The notes beneath the pieces are model-generated. The model was not told where the DNA came from and did no database searches. It saw only the letters and a program-made list of their open reading frames with translations. From Phytopseudomonas punonensis (GTDB lineage Bacteria; Pseudomonadota; Gammaproteobacteria; Pseudomonadales; Pseudomonadaceae), in assembly GCF_900142655.1 (NCBI RefSeq), contig NZ_FRBQ01000001.1, forward strand, positions 1,304,115-1,368,114: 64,000 nucleotides of DNA, read 5' to 3'. Position numbers and translations under genes: made by a program. How positions within the stretch are numbered: the first letter of the stretch is position 1; every line of letters starts with the position of its first letter. Positions 25,816 to 34,745 of this stretch are shown one piece after another.

Positions 25816-26981
25816 TATTTAATCCTCAGCAAACGTCGCCACAGCGGCCCTGCCCCACCATCGCGAGGTTCGAACAGCCCATTGGCCAGTGTCATCAAGC
25901 CCTGGGTCAGCCCGTCACGCGGGGCGAACTCGAACAACGGTACGCCCTGGTTCTTGGCCTTGAGCCGGGTGACCGGGCTCAACGGCAGGCCAGCCTCAAG
26001 CGGCAGCGCGAAGGTCTTGCTCAACTCCTGCAGGCCGGGCGCCACCGACGGCTGATAGCGGTCGACTATCAAACGCGCATGGTCGAGCTTTATGCCCTTG
26101 CCACGCCACAGCGCCAGCAATGCCAGGTTGCGCCGACAGTTGGGCACGCTCTGGTCGATACACCAGAACAGCCGCTGGGCGTGGTTGGCAAAGGAGCGCA
26201 AACCATCGCAGTCCGGTTGCCCGCAGAGATTCACCAGTACGTGCTGAAAGTGCTGGCGCAAGCTGCCCAGCAACAGAAACAGCTCGCCGAGGCTGAAGCG
26301 CTCCAGGGCATCGTCATCCGGGCCATGCGGAAGCACGCGCAGGCCATCCGGGTGGCGGGCGAACGCGCTTTCGATCAGGTTCGAGTCGAGGCGCCGGATA
26401 TGCCGCAACGCATCGCCAAAGCAGAACGAGGATTCCATGCCGAACAGTTCCAGGCTTTCACCGCGCGGAATGCCCAAGTCGATATACAGCGTGCGCTGGC
26501 CACGCGCCTGAATCTGTAAGGCCAGGTGGACCGCCAGCAAGGCGGCATCGGCATCCGGCTGCAGGCCATATAGCAGGGTCAGTTCGCCCTGCGCACGCGA
26601 AGGCGGCAATTGCGGCAGGCGCTGGGTCAGCCGGCGCACCAGGCCCAGTACCTCGCTGCTACGCGAGCCATAGGCGATAAAATCACGGGCGCCGGCACGC
26701 ATGGCGTTGAGCACCAGCTGGTTGTCGAGGCCGTCGCCCAGCGCCACCACCACGACCATCGGGCGCATATCGAGTAGTGCCTCGATCAAAGCGCATTGGG
26801 CCGTCTGCCCCTCACGGCTGAGACCGACGAACACCAGGCAGCTGCCGGTCATGTCCATCAGGCCCAGCACTTCATCGAGCGTATCGCCGACGTTGAGCAC
26901 TTGCCCCTGGCCAGCCAGCGCGGCCTGTAGCCATTCGAGGTCCTGCTTGCGGCGCGTCTGTGCGAGGAAAATCTGCTCCAT
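25815..26981 (-). CDS. tadZ: TadZ/CpaE-like localisation protein
   Basis: The 388-residue protein has an N-terminal receiver-like domain (VGLSREGQTAQCALIEALL, then ARDFIAYGSRSSEVLGLVRRL) and a C-terminal MinD/ParA-like domain. The P-loop position reads TLLYGLQPDADAAL instead of the KGGxGKT Walker A, so ATP binding is probably lost or altered; the rest of the fold (YIDLGIPRGESLELFGM, VLVNLCG) remains. TadZ proteins place the pilus machine at a pole. It lies between rcpA and tadA, as usual in Pseudomonas. Confidence 0.88.
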   Translation of the reverse strand: MEQIFLAQTRRKQDLEWLQAALAGQGQVLNVGDTLDEVLGLMDMTGSCLVFVGLSREGQTAQCALIEALLDMRPMVVVVALGDGLDNQLVLNAMRAGARDFIAYGSRSSEVLGLVRRLTQRLPQLPPSRAQGELTLLYGLQPDADAALLAVHLALQIQARGQRTLYIDLGIPRGESLELFGMESSFCFGDALRHIRRLDSNLIESAFARHPDGLRVLPHGPDDDALERFSLGELFLLLGSLRQHFQHVLVNLCGQPDCDGLRSFANHAQRLFWCIDQSVPNCRRNLALLALWRGKGIKLDHARLIVDRYQPSVAPGLQELSKTFALPLEAGLPLSPVTRLKAKNQGVPLFEFAPRDGLTQGLMTLANGLFEPRDGGAGPLWRRLLRIK

Positions 26982-26990
26982 AACCGCTCC

Positions 26991-28226
26991 CTAGCGCGAC
27001 AGGCCATCAGCTCGGTGGAAATCGCCGTTCTCGAGGAACAGCTGGCGAAACACGCCTGGGTCGTAATTGCGAAACTGTTCGCCCGGCAGATCCGGCAGTT
27101 GGGCATTGGCCGCCAGCGGCTGAACCAGGCGTGGGGTAACCACCATCAGCAACTCGCGCTCGTCGCGCTCGATACGCGAGGAGCGAAAGAACGCACCGAG
27201 CACCGGCACGTCACCAAGGAACGGCAACTTATCCACAACCGAGGAACTGTTGGTGGAGATCAGCCCGCTGATCACGAAACTCTCGCCATCGGCCAGGGAC
27301 ACGCTGGTATCGGTACGCCGCACATTGAGCGCCGGCACCTGGGTACCGGCGATGGTGATACCAGCGGTGAAATCGAGCTCGCTGACCTCGGGCGCCACTT
27401 TCAGGCTGATGCGGTTGCGCCCCACCACGGTCGGTGTGAGGGTGAGGCGCACGCCGAACTCCTTGTACTCGATCGACAGCGAGTCGCTGCCGCTGCTGGG
27501 CACCGGGATCGGGAACTCGCCGCCAGCCAGAAAGCTCGCGCTCTGGCCACTCAGCGACACCAGGCTGGGTTGCGCCAGGGTATAGGCGAAGCCGCTGTTT
27601 TCCAGCGCATCGAGGCCGAGCAGGAATTTGCTGCTGCCACCGCCCCAAAGAATGTTGAAGCCGTCTCTGGACAGCGGAAATGGAGCGGAGCCTGCACCAC
27701 TGACACCGCCGACAGGTACCGTCGCCGGTCCGGTACCGGGTGCGCCAATCAGAAAGTTATTCGAGGCGGTGCCGAAGATACGTACCCCCACTTCACGCAG
27801 CTTGCTACGCCGGACCTCGACAAAGCGGATATCGGTCTGCACCTGGCTCGGCACGACGTCCTGATCGAACAGCACCACCGGCTCGGCGACCGCCGCAGTA
27901 GCCGCGCCCTGCACCAGCACCTGGCTCTGCCTCGGCTCGCGATCACAACCGGTCCACACCAGCAGGCTCGTGGTGCCGCCCCGCTTGCCGAGCAGCAGGA
28001 AGCTCTCCTTGCTGTTCAGGCTTACGTCCGCCACCTCGGGGTCACCAATCGCCAGCCGGGTGATGGGTACCGGGAAACGCAGCTCGCGCTGCATGCCCTG
28101 GGTCACGTCGAGCGTCGCCGGTACCGGCTCCAAGCCAGCGCAGGACGCGAACGCCACGCCAGGCAGAACGCCAACGACCGTCACCAGGCTCAGCAGCAAA
28201 TGCGCTATGCGCAGACCATCGTTCAT
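26991..28226 (-). CDS. rcpA: Tad outer-membrane secretin RcpA (CpaC)
   Basis: The protein has 411 residues from ATG 28226, with AAGGA nine bases upstream; an ATG at 28235 sits too close to that site. It has a signal peptide, then an N-terminal pilus/secretin domain (ELRFPVPITRLAIGDPEVAD), then a secretin domain with VRRSKLREVGVRIFGT, GGEFPIPVPSSGSDSLSIEY and DGESFVISGLIS. It forms the outer-membrane channel for the Flp pilus. It is the second gene after rcpC in the operon. Confidence 0.92.
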   Translation of the reverse strand: MNDGLRIAHLLLSLVTVVGVLPGVAFASCAGLEPVPATLDVTQGMQRELRFPVPITRLAIGDPEVADVSLNSKESFLLLGKRGGTTSLLVWTGCDREPRQSQVLVQGAATAAVAEPVVLFDQDVVPSQVQTDIRFVEVRRSKLREVGVRIFGTASNNFLIGAPGTGPATVPVGGVSGAGSAPFPLSRDGFNILWGGGSSKFLLGLDALENSGFAYTLAQPSLVSLSGQSASFLAGGEFPIPVPSSGSDSLSIEYKEFGVRLTLTPTVVGRNRISLKVAPEVSELDFTAGITIAGTQVPALNVRRTDTSVSLADGESFVISGLISTNSSSVVDKLPFLGDVPVLGAFFRSSRIERDERELLMVVTPRLVQPLAANAQLPDLPGEQFRNYDPGVFRQLFLENGDFHRADGLSR

Positions 28227-28244
28227 CGAGTGCATCCTTGCCGG

Positions 28245-29192
28245 TCAGGGGTTTTGCTGGGTGGCGTCATTGCCGCGATACACGGGAATCGTCACAGGCG
28301 CGGGTGTGGTCGGCGCCGGCTCTACCTGATTGCGTGGCACGGCGCCGCGCAATGCCAGCGCCTCGAACTGGAACAGCTGCCGCTGCGCCTCGGCGATATC
28401 CGCGCGGGGCTCTTCTCCAGCGTAGTAACTGGCCAGCCGCTTTTCATCCACACTGCGCACCGCAAGGCGTAGGCTGCCAATCTGAGTGGCCAGCATGAGG
28501 CGCGTCAGCAAAACTTCGGGAACGGCCAGAACGGCAGTGGTTGGCGCATTGCGCCGGCGGCGGCGCTCTTCGTCGGCATCAGCCGGAGACTGCGCAGCCT
28601 CGCCGTCATTGGTAATGCCGAGGTTGTAGCCCACGCTTAGCAAGCGTAACGCCGGGATCACTACCTGAGCGGTCTGCTCTGCATTGCCTTCACCCTGGCG
28701 CAGGTAGAGCAGCACATCCACATAGTCGCCTGGGCTCAGATGCCCGCCGCCGCCAATTACTTCATCCACCGCCACGGCAAGGGCGCGCTCATGGGGACGA
28801 ATCATCCTCGCCAGCGGCCCGGACATTTCGAATGCGGTTTGATTCAGCACGGTGCCGGCCGGCGTCTCTCGCCACAGGGTGCGCCCGAGCACTTGCTCTG
28901 GGCTGGCGAAACTGCCCGGTGGCGCGATGCGCATGCGCTCAACGGCAAGATCGTCGCGGCTGATGGCAACCAGCGGCTGCACCGCACGGGCCAGTACCAC
29001 GACGTTGATACGCTGCTTTTCGTCGACCTGAGCCTGCAATTGAGTACCCACGGCTGCTACCGGGGCCGCGGCAGGAGCAACGGGAGGCGCAGCCGGCGCG
29101 GACTGACGGCTAAGGGTAATTCCCCAATATCCGGTGATCACGGCGCCCACGAGAAACACGCCCGCCAGCACCAGCGTCAATCGGCTATTCAT
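28245..29192 (-). CDS. rcpC: Flp pilus assembly protein RcpC (CpaB)
   Basis: The 315-residue protein has a single N-terminal membrane anchor (LTLVLAGVFLVGAVITGYWG). A SAF domain follows (VVLARAVQPLVAISRDDLAVERM, then ALAVAVDEVIGGGGHLSPGDYVDVLL), characteristic of CpaB/RcpC. It acts in the periplasm with the RcpA secretin. It is the first gene of the rcpC-rcpA-tadZABCD-DUF3613 operon; the promoter should lie in the AT-rich interval to 29588. Confidence 0.92.
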   Translation of the reverse strand: MNSRLTLVLAGVFLVGAVITGYWGITLSRQSAPAAPPVAPAAAPVAAVGTQLQAQVDEKQRINVVVLARAVQPLVAISRDDLAVERMRIAPPGSFASPEQVLGRTLWRETPAGTVLNQTAFEMSGPLARMIRPHERALAVAVDEVIGGGGHLSPGDYVDVLLYLRQGEGNAEQTAQVVIPALRLLSVGYNLGITNDGEAAQSPADADEERRRRRNAPTTAVLAVPEVLLTRLMLATQIGSLRLAVRSVDEKRLASYYAGEEPRADIAEAQRQLFQFEALALRGAVPRNQVEPAPTTPAPVTIPVYRGNDATQQNP

Positions 29193-29588
29193 GACAGCAC
29201 GCTCCTTGTTGCCCTACTCCGGCAAGCATCCGGTACAACCGCCATGGACGATGGCCAATCAATCACAGGCGCTCTGCAACATCGCCTTTAGTATCGGCAC
29301 ATAATTATTCTGGTTTAAAAATTTTTATTGAGGAAACTTATAACGGAATTGAACATCAAGATAGAACATGCCGTTCGTCGCAGATAAAATGCCACATCCC
29401 CCGCCGCAACTTTGGCACGTAGAAGAATTGTGCCTTACTCCTTGAATTCATTAGAAGTAACACTTGTGATTAATACTTTGGATGTAATACCAAGGTAAGT
29501 TTGCGAAGGATCCATTGTCATTTCACACTTTCCCTGCAAGTCCCTATAACAGGCGTCCCTGCCTGCCCTGGCTACAGAGGAAGTACCC
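29193..29588. other. Divergent promoter region between rcpC and flp (no gene)
   Basis: These 396 bases are strikingly AT-rich compared with the flanking genes and hold no credible gene. Visible elements are a run of T and A (29310-29330), an interrupted dyad GGCAC...GTGCC near 29413-29432 and a dyad CTTTGG-N7-ACCAAG near 29477-29495. They are candidates for activator binding (PprB is expected to act here), but no consensus is known to me. Confidence 0.6.
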
Positions 29589-29816
29589 ATGTTTACTCTC
29601 ACTATCCTGCGCGAAAAAGTTCGCCGCTTCTTGAAAAACGAAGAAGGCGCGTCGGCTATTGAATATTCGATAATTGCGGCGTTGATCGCTGTAGTGATCG
29701 TGACTGGTGCGACTGCCGTTGGCACCGATATAAATACGGTATTTACGTCAATATCTACTGCGTTGCAGGGTGCCACTGGAACCGGTGCAGGTTCAGGCGG
29801 TGGTAGCGGTGGCTAA
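29589..29816 (+). CDS. flp: Flp type IVb major pilin
   Basis: The 75-residue prepilin has a 19-residue charged leader ending in EEG, then mature ASAIEYSIIAALIAVVIVTG: the Flp motif with Glu5 and Tyr6 of the mature chain followed by a hydrophobic helix. FppA should cleave after the Gly. The C-terminus ends in a glycine-rich tail (TGAGSGGGSGG). It is transcribed divergently from rcpC, and lies 17 bases before a response regulator gene. Confidence 0.95.
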   Translation: MFTLTILREKVRRFLKNEEGASAIEYSIIAALIAVVIVTGATAVGTDINTVFTSISTALQGATGTGAGSGGGSGG

Positions 29817-29833
29817 TTCATTATCACGGTGCA

Positions 29834-30235
29834 ATGACAATGACTATGCGAGAGCACATTTTGCTTGTTGATGACGAAGCCGACGCCCTCGAAGAACTCG
29901 GTGAGTTGCTCGAGGGCGAAGGCTTCCACTGTCACTGCGCCAATAATGTCGCTAGTGCGATGCAATGCCTGGCCACTTGGCCGGATATCGCGCTGGTCAT
30001 CACTGACCTGCGCATGCCAGAAGAAAGCGGGCTGCGCCTGATCCAGAACCTGCGAACCAACACTTGTTACGCAGATTTGCCGGTCATCGTGATGTCGGGT
30101 CATGCCGACATGAACGATGTAATTGGCCTGCTGCCATTACACGTGGTGGATTTCCTGCCCAAACCTATCTATCAGGAACGCCTGATCGAAGTGCTCAATC
30201 AGCGCTTCCCTATCTCCCAGGCAGTCAATTGCTGA
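29834..30235 (+). CDS. Single-domain response regulator (receiver only)
   Basis: The 133-residue protein consists of a receiver domain alone: acidic pair in ILLVDDEADALEEL, phosphoacceptor Asp in VITDLRMPEESG near residue 58, Ser/Thr in VIVMSGHAD near 88 and switch Lys in FLPKPI near 113. It has no output domain. Its position 17 bases after flp suggests co-transcription with the pilin and a role in controlling pilus assembly or acting as a phosphate sink for PprA. That role is inferred from location only. Confidence 0.85.
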   Translation: MTMTMREHILLVDDEADALEELGELLEGEGFHCHCANNVASAMQCLATWPDIALVITDLRMPEESGLRLIQNLRTNTCYADLPVIVMSGHADMNDVIGLLPLHVVDFLPKPIYQERLIEVLNQRFPISQAVNC

Positions 30236-30297
30236 CGCAGCTGGCAGGCAACACGGGCGATCCCCAACTACCCTGCCATGTACCGTAACGCACCGGA

Positions 30298-31662
30298 TCA
30301 CTCGCGAGCTTGAGCGAAATCGCCACGCCGGGCGGCTGGTTCAGGTGGCGCCAAGCCCAAGGTGCGGTAAACCTCCACCCAACGCAGTGCAACGTCACTG
30401 GCAGCCCGTTGCTGTTCGAGCTGCGTGTCGAACTGGGTACGCTGGGCATCCAGCACCTCGATCATCGACAAGGTACCGGCATCGTATTGCCGCTGTGCCA
30501 GGTCCGTAGCGCTGGCAGCAGAGCGGCTTGCCGTGTCCAGCAGCCGTTGCCGATCGAGTCCCTCGACGTAAGCGCTGATGGCGCTGCGGGTTTCCCTGAG
30601 CGCCTGAATCAGGCTGGCCTGATAGCCCAGCCAGGCTTGCTCGCGACGCGCGTCGCCGGCTTCGATGCCAGCACGAATACGTCCGAAGTCGAACAGTGGT
30701 TGCAGCGCCTGCCCGCTGAGCGTCCAGGCGGGAACGCTCGCGCCTTGCTCGAAACCCACCAGCGCGCCAAGCGTCAGTTGTGGATAACGCAGTGCCTTGG
30801 CCGCATCCAGGCTACTGTCGGCAGCCAGCAGACGCAGCTCGGCGGCGCGTACGTCAGCTCGGGCACGCAGGCTGCTGACGGGCAGCTGCAGTAGCGGTAG
30901 CAGGCGCTCGTCACGGGGGAGCGACAGCTGTGCCGGTTCGGCCAACAGCGCATCAATCCGCGGTTGTTCAGCATTGAGCAGGTAGGCCAGCGCGTAACGC
31001 GCTGCTTCAGCACGTTGACGCGCCTGCGGAATGACCGCTCGGGTGATCGCCACCTGAGTATCGAGGCGCTCGACATCGAAACCGCTGGCAGTGCCTTGGT
31101 CAAAACGTACTCGGGTGATTCGGGCGATCTGCGCCTGGCTGTCGGCAGCACGCCCAGCGATATCAACCTCGCGCTGGGCCAGGCGATAGTTCAGATAGGT
31201 GCTGGCCACTTCGGCGATCAGGCTGACGCGTAGCGCCTGATAGTCGGCATCGGCCGCCTGCAGGCTAGCATCGGCAGCACGTTGCAGCGCCCCCAGGCGC
31301 CCGAACAGATCGGCTTCCCAGCTTAGGTCCAGACCGTAGAAGTAGTCTTCATCACGGCCATCGCTGGCGTTACGACTCTTCTCGTGGCTGCCGGTGATAT
31401 TCAGGTTCGGATAGCGATTCCCTGCAGCTTCGCGGCGCAACGCGCGCTGCTCGCGAATACGCTGGGCCGCCGTCGCCAGATCGAGGTTGTCACGCAGCGC
31501 CAGCGCCACCAGTTGATCCAGCACAGGATCCTGCAGGCTTTGCCACCAGGCCTGCGGCAGCGCGGCCACAGCTTGGGCTGGCAAGGGCGCTGGCGGTAGA
31601 GCCTCGCGGCTGCTGCAGGCCAGCAACGGCAGGCAAGTCAGCGCCAGTAGCAAGGTCCTCAT
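30298..31662 (-). CDS. Outer-membrane channel of RND efflux system (OprM/NodT family)
   Basis: The 454-residue lipoprotein has signal LLLALTCLPLLACSS with lipobox Cys, then the duplicated coiled-coil/beta-barrel architecture of TolC-like efflux channels (DNLDLATAAQRIREQRALRREAAGN; RYALAYLLNAEQ; RQYDAGTLSMIEVLDAQRTQ). It is the third gene of an adaptor-pump-channel operon and its start overlaps the pump stop (ATGA). It should complete a tripartite pump from cytoplasmic membrane to the outside. Confidence 0.9.
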   Translation of the reverse strand: MRTLLLALTCLPLLACSSREALPPAPLPAQAVAALPQAWWQSLQDPVLDQLVALALRDNLDLATAAQRIREQRALRREAAGNRYPNLNITGSHEKSRNASDGRDEDYFYGLDLSWEADLFGRLGALQRAADASLQAADADYQALRVSLIAEVASTYLNYRLAQREVDIAGRAADSQAQIARITRVRFDQGTASGFDVERLDTQVAITRAVIPQARQRAEAARYALAYLLNAEQPRIDALLAEPAQLSLPRDERLLPLLQLPVSSLRARADVRAAELRLLAADSSLDAAKALRYPQLTLGALVGFEQGASVPAWTLSGQALQPLFDFGRIRAGIEAGDARREQAWLGYQASLIQALRETRSAISAYVEGLDRQRLLDTASRSAASATDLAQRQYDAGTLSMIEVLDAQRTQFDTQLEQQRAASDVALRWVEVYRTLGLAPPEPAARRGDFAQARE

Positions 31663-34600
31663 GACGCACGCTCTGGATGCGCTAAGCCAGAATCACGTCG
31701 CCTGGCCAAGTGACGGTCCATCATCAAGTAGACCACCGGCGTGGTCAGCAGGGTAAGAACCTGGCTGAACAATAGGCCACCGACCACGGCGACACCCAAC
31801 GGCTCACGCAGCTCGGCGCCGGTACCGAAGGCGAGCATCAGCGGCACCGCACCGAACATCGCGGCCAGCGTGGTCATCAGGATCGGCCGGAAGCGAGCCA
31901 TGCAGGCCTGATGGATGGCCTCACGAGGTGCCATGCCCTGGCGCTGGGCCTGCAGGGCGAAATCGACCAGCAGGATGCCGTTCTTCTTGACGATGCCAAT
32001 CAGCAGAATCAGGCCGATCAGCGCCATGATGGAAAAATCCAGCCCCCACAGCCAGAGCAGCAACAAGGCGCCGATACCGGCCGACGGAATGGTCGAGAGA
32101 ATGGTCAGCGGATGCACCAGGCTTTCATAAAGCACGCCGAGGATGATGTACACGGCGACCAATGCGGCCAGGATCAGCCAGGGTTGCGAGGCCAAGGTCT
32201 GCTGGAAGGCCTGGGCGGCGCCGCTGAAGCGCCCGCCGATGCTGGCCGGCATGCCGATCTCCTGCTCAAGTTGGCGCAATACCGCCACGGCGTCGCCAAG
32301 CGCCACCCCGGGCGCCAGGTTGAAGGACAGGTTGGCCGACGGCAGCATGCCGCTGTGGTTGATGCTGACCGGTGCCGGTTTGGCCGGCAACACCTGCACG
32401 AAGGTACTCAGCGACACCAGCTGGTCGGTAGTCGGTGAACGCAGCTGGAACAGCTCGAGGCTCTGCACCCGCTGGCGCTGGCTGCTGCTCAGCTCAAGCA
32501 CCACTTGATACTGGTTGGACGCGGTCTGGATCTCGTTGATCCGCCGTTGCCCAAAGGCGTCGTACAGTGCTTCGTCGACATCCGCCGCCGAGAAGCCATA
32601 GCGCGCGGCAGCCTGGCGGTCGATCTGCACCGGGGTTATCGAGGCGTCGAACTGCAGGTCGTTGTTCACGTCGCGAAACATCGCCTGCCCCTGCAGTCGC
32701 TCGGTCAGACGCGGCGTCCAGACGGCCAGTTCTTCCAGCGAGCGGCTACGCAGGATGTACTGGTACTGCGCACGCGATGCCCGGGAGCCGAGGTTGATGT
32801 CCTGCCCTGCCCGTAGGGTCACGCGCAAGTCGGGAATGGCGGCGAACTGCGGGCGCAGCCGGTCGATGATCTGCTCGACGCTGACCGAACGATCGTCTGG
32901 ATCGGTCAGCACCACGGCCAGGCCGCCGACGCTATAGCTGCCGTCGTTGCCGATGTCGGCGTTGAAGGCCACGACATCCGGGTCGTTGCGCAGGATATCC
33001 ACAACCTGCCGGCTCTTGGTGCGCATCGCCTCGTAGGAAATATCCGCCGAGGCCTGCACCGTGCCGTTCATGAAGCCGGTGTCCTGCAGCGGGAAGAAAC
33101 CCTTGGGCATCAGCGCGAAACCACTCACGCTGATGACGATGCAGGCGAAGAACGCCGCCAGAATGCTACGAGGGTGATCCAGCGCCCACACCAGCGCGCG
33201 CTCATATCCGCGCAGCACGCGGCGCATGGTCGGCCCGGGCCCGTCATGATTCGCCAGCGGGCGCATGCACAGGGCGGCCAGCGCCGGCGCCAGGGTCAGG
33301 CAAATGACCACGGAAATCATGATCGCCGAAGTGGCCGCCAGGGCGAACTCGCGAAACAGACGGCCCACATAGCCGCTCATGAAGAACAGCGGTATGAACA
33401 CCGCCACCAGCGACAGGCTGATGGACACCACCGTGAAGCCGATCTCGCGCACACCGTCGAGGGCCGCCTGGACCCGGCCGACACCACGCTCCAGGTGCCG
33501 GTGAATGTTTTCCACGACGACGATGGCATCGTCGACGATGAAGCCCACGGCAACGATGATCGCCACCAGCGTCAGGTTGTTGAGCGACAACCCGAACGCC
33601 AGCATGGCCGCGCAGGAACCGATCACCGAAGTCGCCAGCACGGCGAATACCACCAGGGTCGCCGACCACTGGCGCAGGAACAGCGCCATGATGCCGATCA
33701 CCAGCGCCACGGCGATCAGCAGGGTCAGCTCGGCCTCGTGCAGCGAGGCGCGGATGGTACGGGTGCGGTCGTTGAGCACCTTGACCTCGAGATCCGCCGG
33801 CAGGCCGGCGGTCAGCTCGGGCAGCGCCGCCGTTACCGCATCGGCAGTAGCGACGATGTTGGCGCCCGGCTGCCGGCGGATCACCACCGCCACGCCGGGT
33901 TTTCCATCGGGCGTGGCCTGGGTGTAGGCGTTTTCCGCTCCGGGTACCACGCTCGCCACGTCCCCCAGGCGAATGGCCGCGCCGTTTCGGTAGGCGACGA
34001 TCAGCTCGGCATAGTCGCTGGCCTCGAACAGCTGGCCGTTGCTGTCCAGGGTGGACAGTCGATGCTGGCCGACCAGTGCGCCGGTGGGCCGGTTGCCGCT
34101 GGCACGCTGCACGGCGCTGCGGATGTCCGCCAGGGTGACGCCGGCCGCCACCAGCCGCTCGGGCCGCGCCTGGATACGGATCGCCGGGCGCTGCAGACCG
34201 TTGAGGCGAATCATGCCGACGCCTTCGATCTGGCTCAGCTGGCGGGCGATGGCCGACTCGGCCAGGTCGCTGACTTCATAGGGCGAGAGGGTGTCGGAGG
34301 TCACCGAGAGGATCAGGATCGGCGTATCGGCCGGGTTGATCTTGCGCCACACCGGCAGCTCGGGCAGTTGGCTGGGCAGGCGCGAGGAGGCGGCGTTGAT
34401 CGCGGCCTGGACCTCCTGAGCGGCGGCGTCGATATCCTTGTCGAGACTGAACTGCAGAATCAACTCGACCCGGCCCAGCGAGCTGGTCGAGGTCATGTCG
34501 TCCACGCCAGCAATGGCGCTGAGCTGCACCTCCAGCGGCGTGGCGACCGAGGAAGCCATGGTTTCGGCACTGGCGCCGGGCATCTGCGCGGAAATCTCGA

Positions 34601-34745
34601 TGGTCGGCGCCTCCACCTCTGGCAGCGGTGCCAGGGGCAAGCGCGCGAAGGCAATGACGCCGCCCAGGATCAGGGCCAAGGCAAGCAGGATCATGCCGAT
34701 CGGGTGAGCGATGCACAGCGCGTAGAAACCGCGTGGCTGCTTCAA
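31659..34745 (-). CDS. RND (HAE1 family) efflux pump
   Basis: The product is 1,028 residues with the 12-helix RND layout. TM1 is IGMILLALALILGGVIAF, the proton-relay region is VGFIVDDAIVVVENIHRH (paired Asp in TM4) near residue 400, and TM10 has GIVKKNGILLVDFAL. The porter domain (PGASAETMASSVATPLE, SSLGRVELILQFSLD) resembles the MdtB/MdtC and MexK-like multidrug subclass more than heavy-metal pumps. The substrate is not predictable here. It is coupled to the adaptor upstream and the channel downstream by 4-base overlaps; no local regulator gene was seen. Confidence 0.92.
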   Translation of the reverse strand: MKQPRGFYALCIAHPIGMILLALALILGGVIAFARLPLAPLPEVEAPTIEISAQMPGASAETMASSVATPLEVQLSAIAGVDDMTSTSSLGRVELILQFSLDKDIDAAAQEVQAAINAASSRLPSQLPELPVWRKINPADTPILILSVTSDTLSPYEVSDLAESAIARQLSQIEGVGMIRLNGLQRPAIRIQARPERLVAAGVTLADIRSAVQRASGNRPTGALVGQHRLSTLDSNGQLFEASDYAELIVAYRNGAAIRLGDVASVVPGAENAYTQATPDGKPGVAVVIRRQPGANIVATADAVTAALPELTAGLPADLEVKVLNDRTRTIRASLHEAELTLLIAVALVIGIMALFLRQWSATLVVFAVLATSVIGSCAAMLAFGLSLNNLTLVAIIVAVGFIVDDAIVVVENIHRHLERGVGRVQAALDGVREIGFTVVSISLSLVAVFIPLFFMSGYVGRLFREFALAATSAIMISVVICLTLAPALAALCMRPLANHDGPGPTMRRVLRGYERALVWALDHPRSILAAFFACIVISVSGFALMPKGFFPLQDTGFMNGTVQASADISYEAMRTKSRQVVDILRNDPDVVAFNADIGNDGSYSVGGLAVVLTDPDDRSVSVEQIIDRLRPQFAAIPDLRVTLRAGQDINLGSRASRAQYQYILRSRSLEELAVWTPRLTERLQGQAMFRDVNNDLQFDASITPVQIDRQAAARYGFSAADVDEALYDAFGQRRINEIQTASNQYQVVLELSSSQRQRVQSLELFQLRSPTTDQLVSLSTFVQVLPAKPAPVSINHSGMLPSANLSFNLAPGVALGDAVAVLRQLEQEIGMPASIGGRFSGAAQAFQQTLASQPWLILAALVAVYIILGVLYESLVHPLTILSTIPSAGIGALLLLWLWGLDFSIMALIGLILLIGIVKKNGILLVDFALQAQRQGMAPREAIHQACMARFRPILMTTLAAMFGAVPLMLAFGTGAELREPLGVAVVGGLLFSQVLTLLTTPVVYLMMDRHLARRRDSGLAHPERAS

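Noticed and set aside
29413..29434. Possible sigma-54 promoter (TTGGCAC...TTGTGC) before flp
   Set aside because: The GG-to-GC spacing is wrong for a -24/-12 element; it is better read as a weak dyad.
29435..29776. 113-codon minus-strand ORF opposite flp
   Set aside because: It is antisense to the pilin gene and its promoter region, with no domain or initiation signal.
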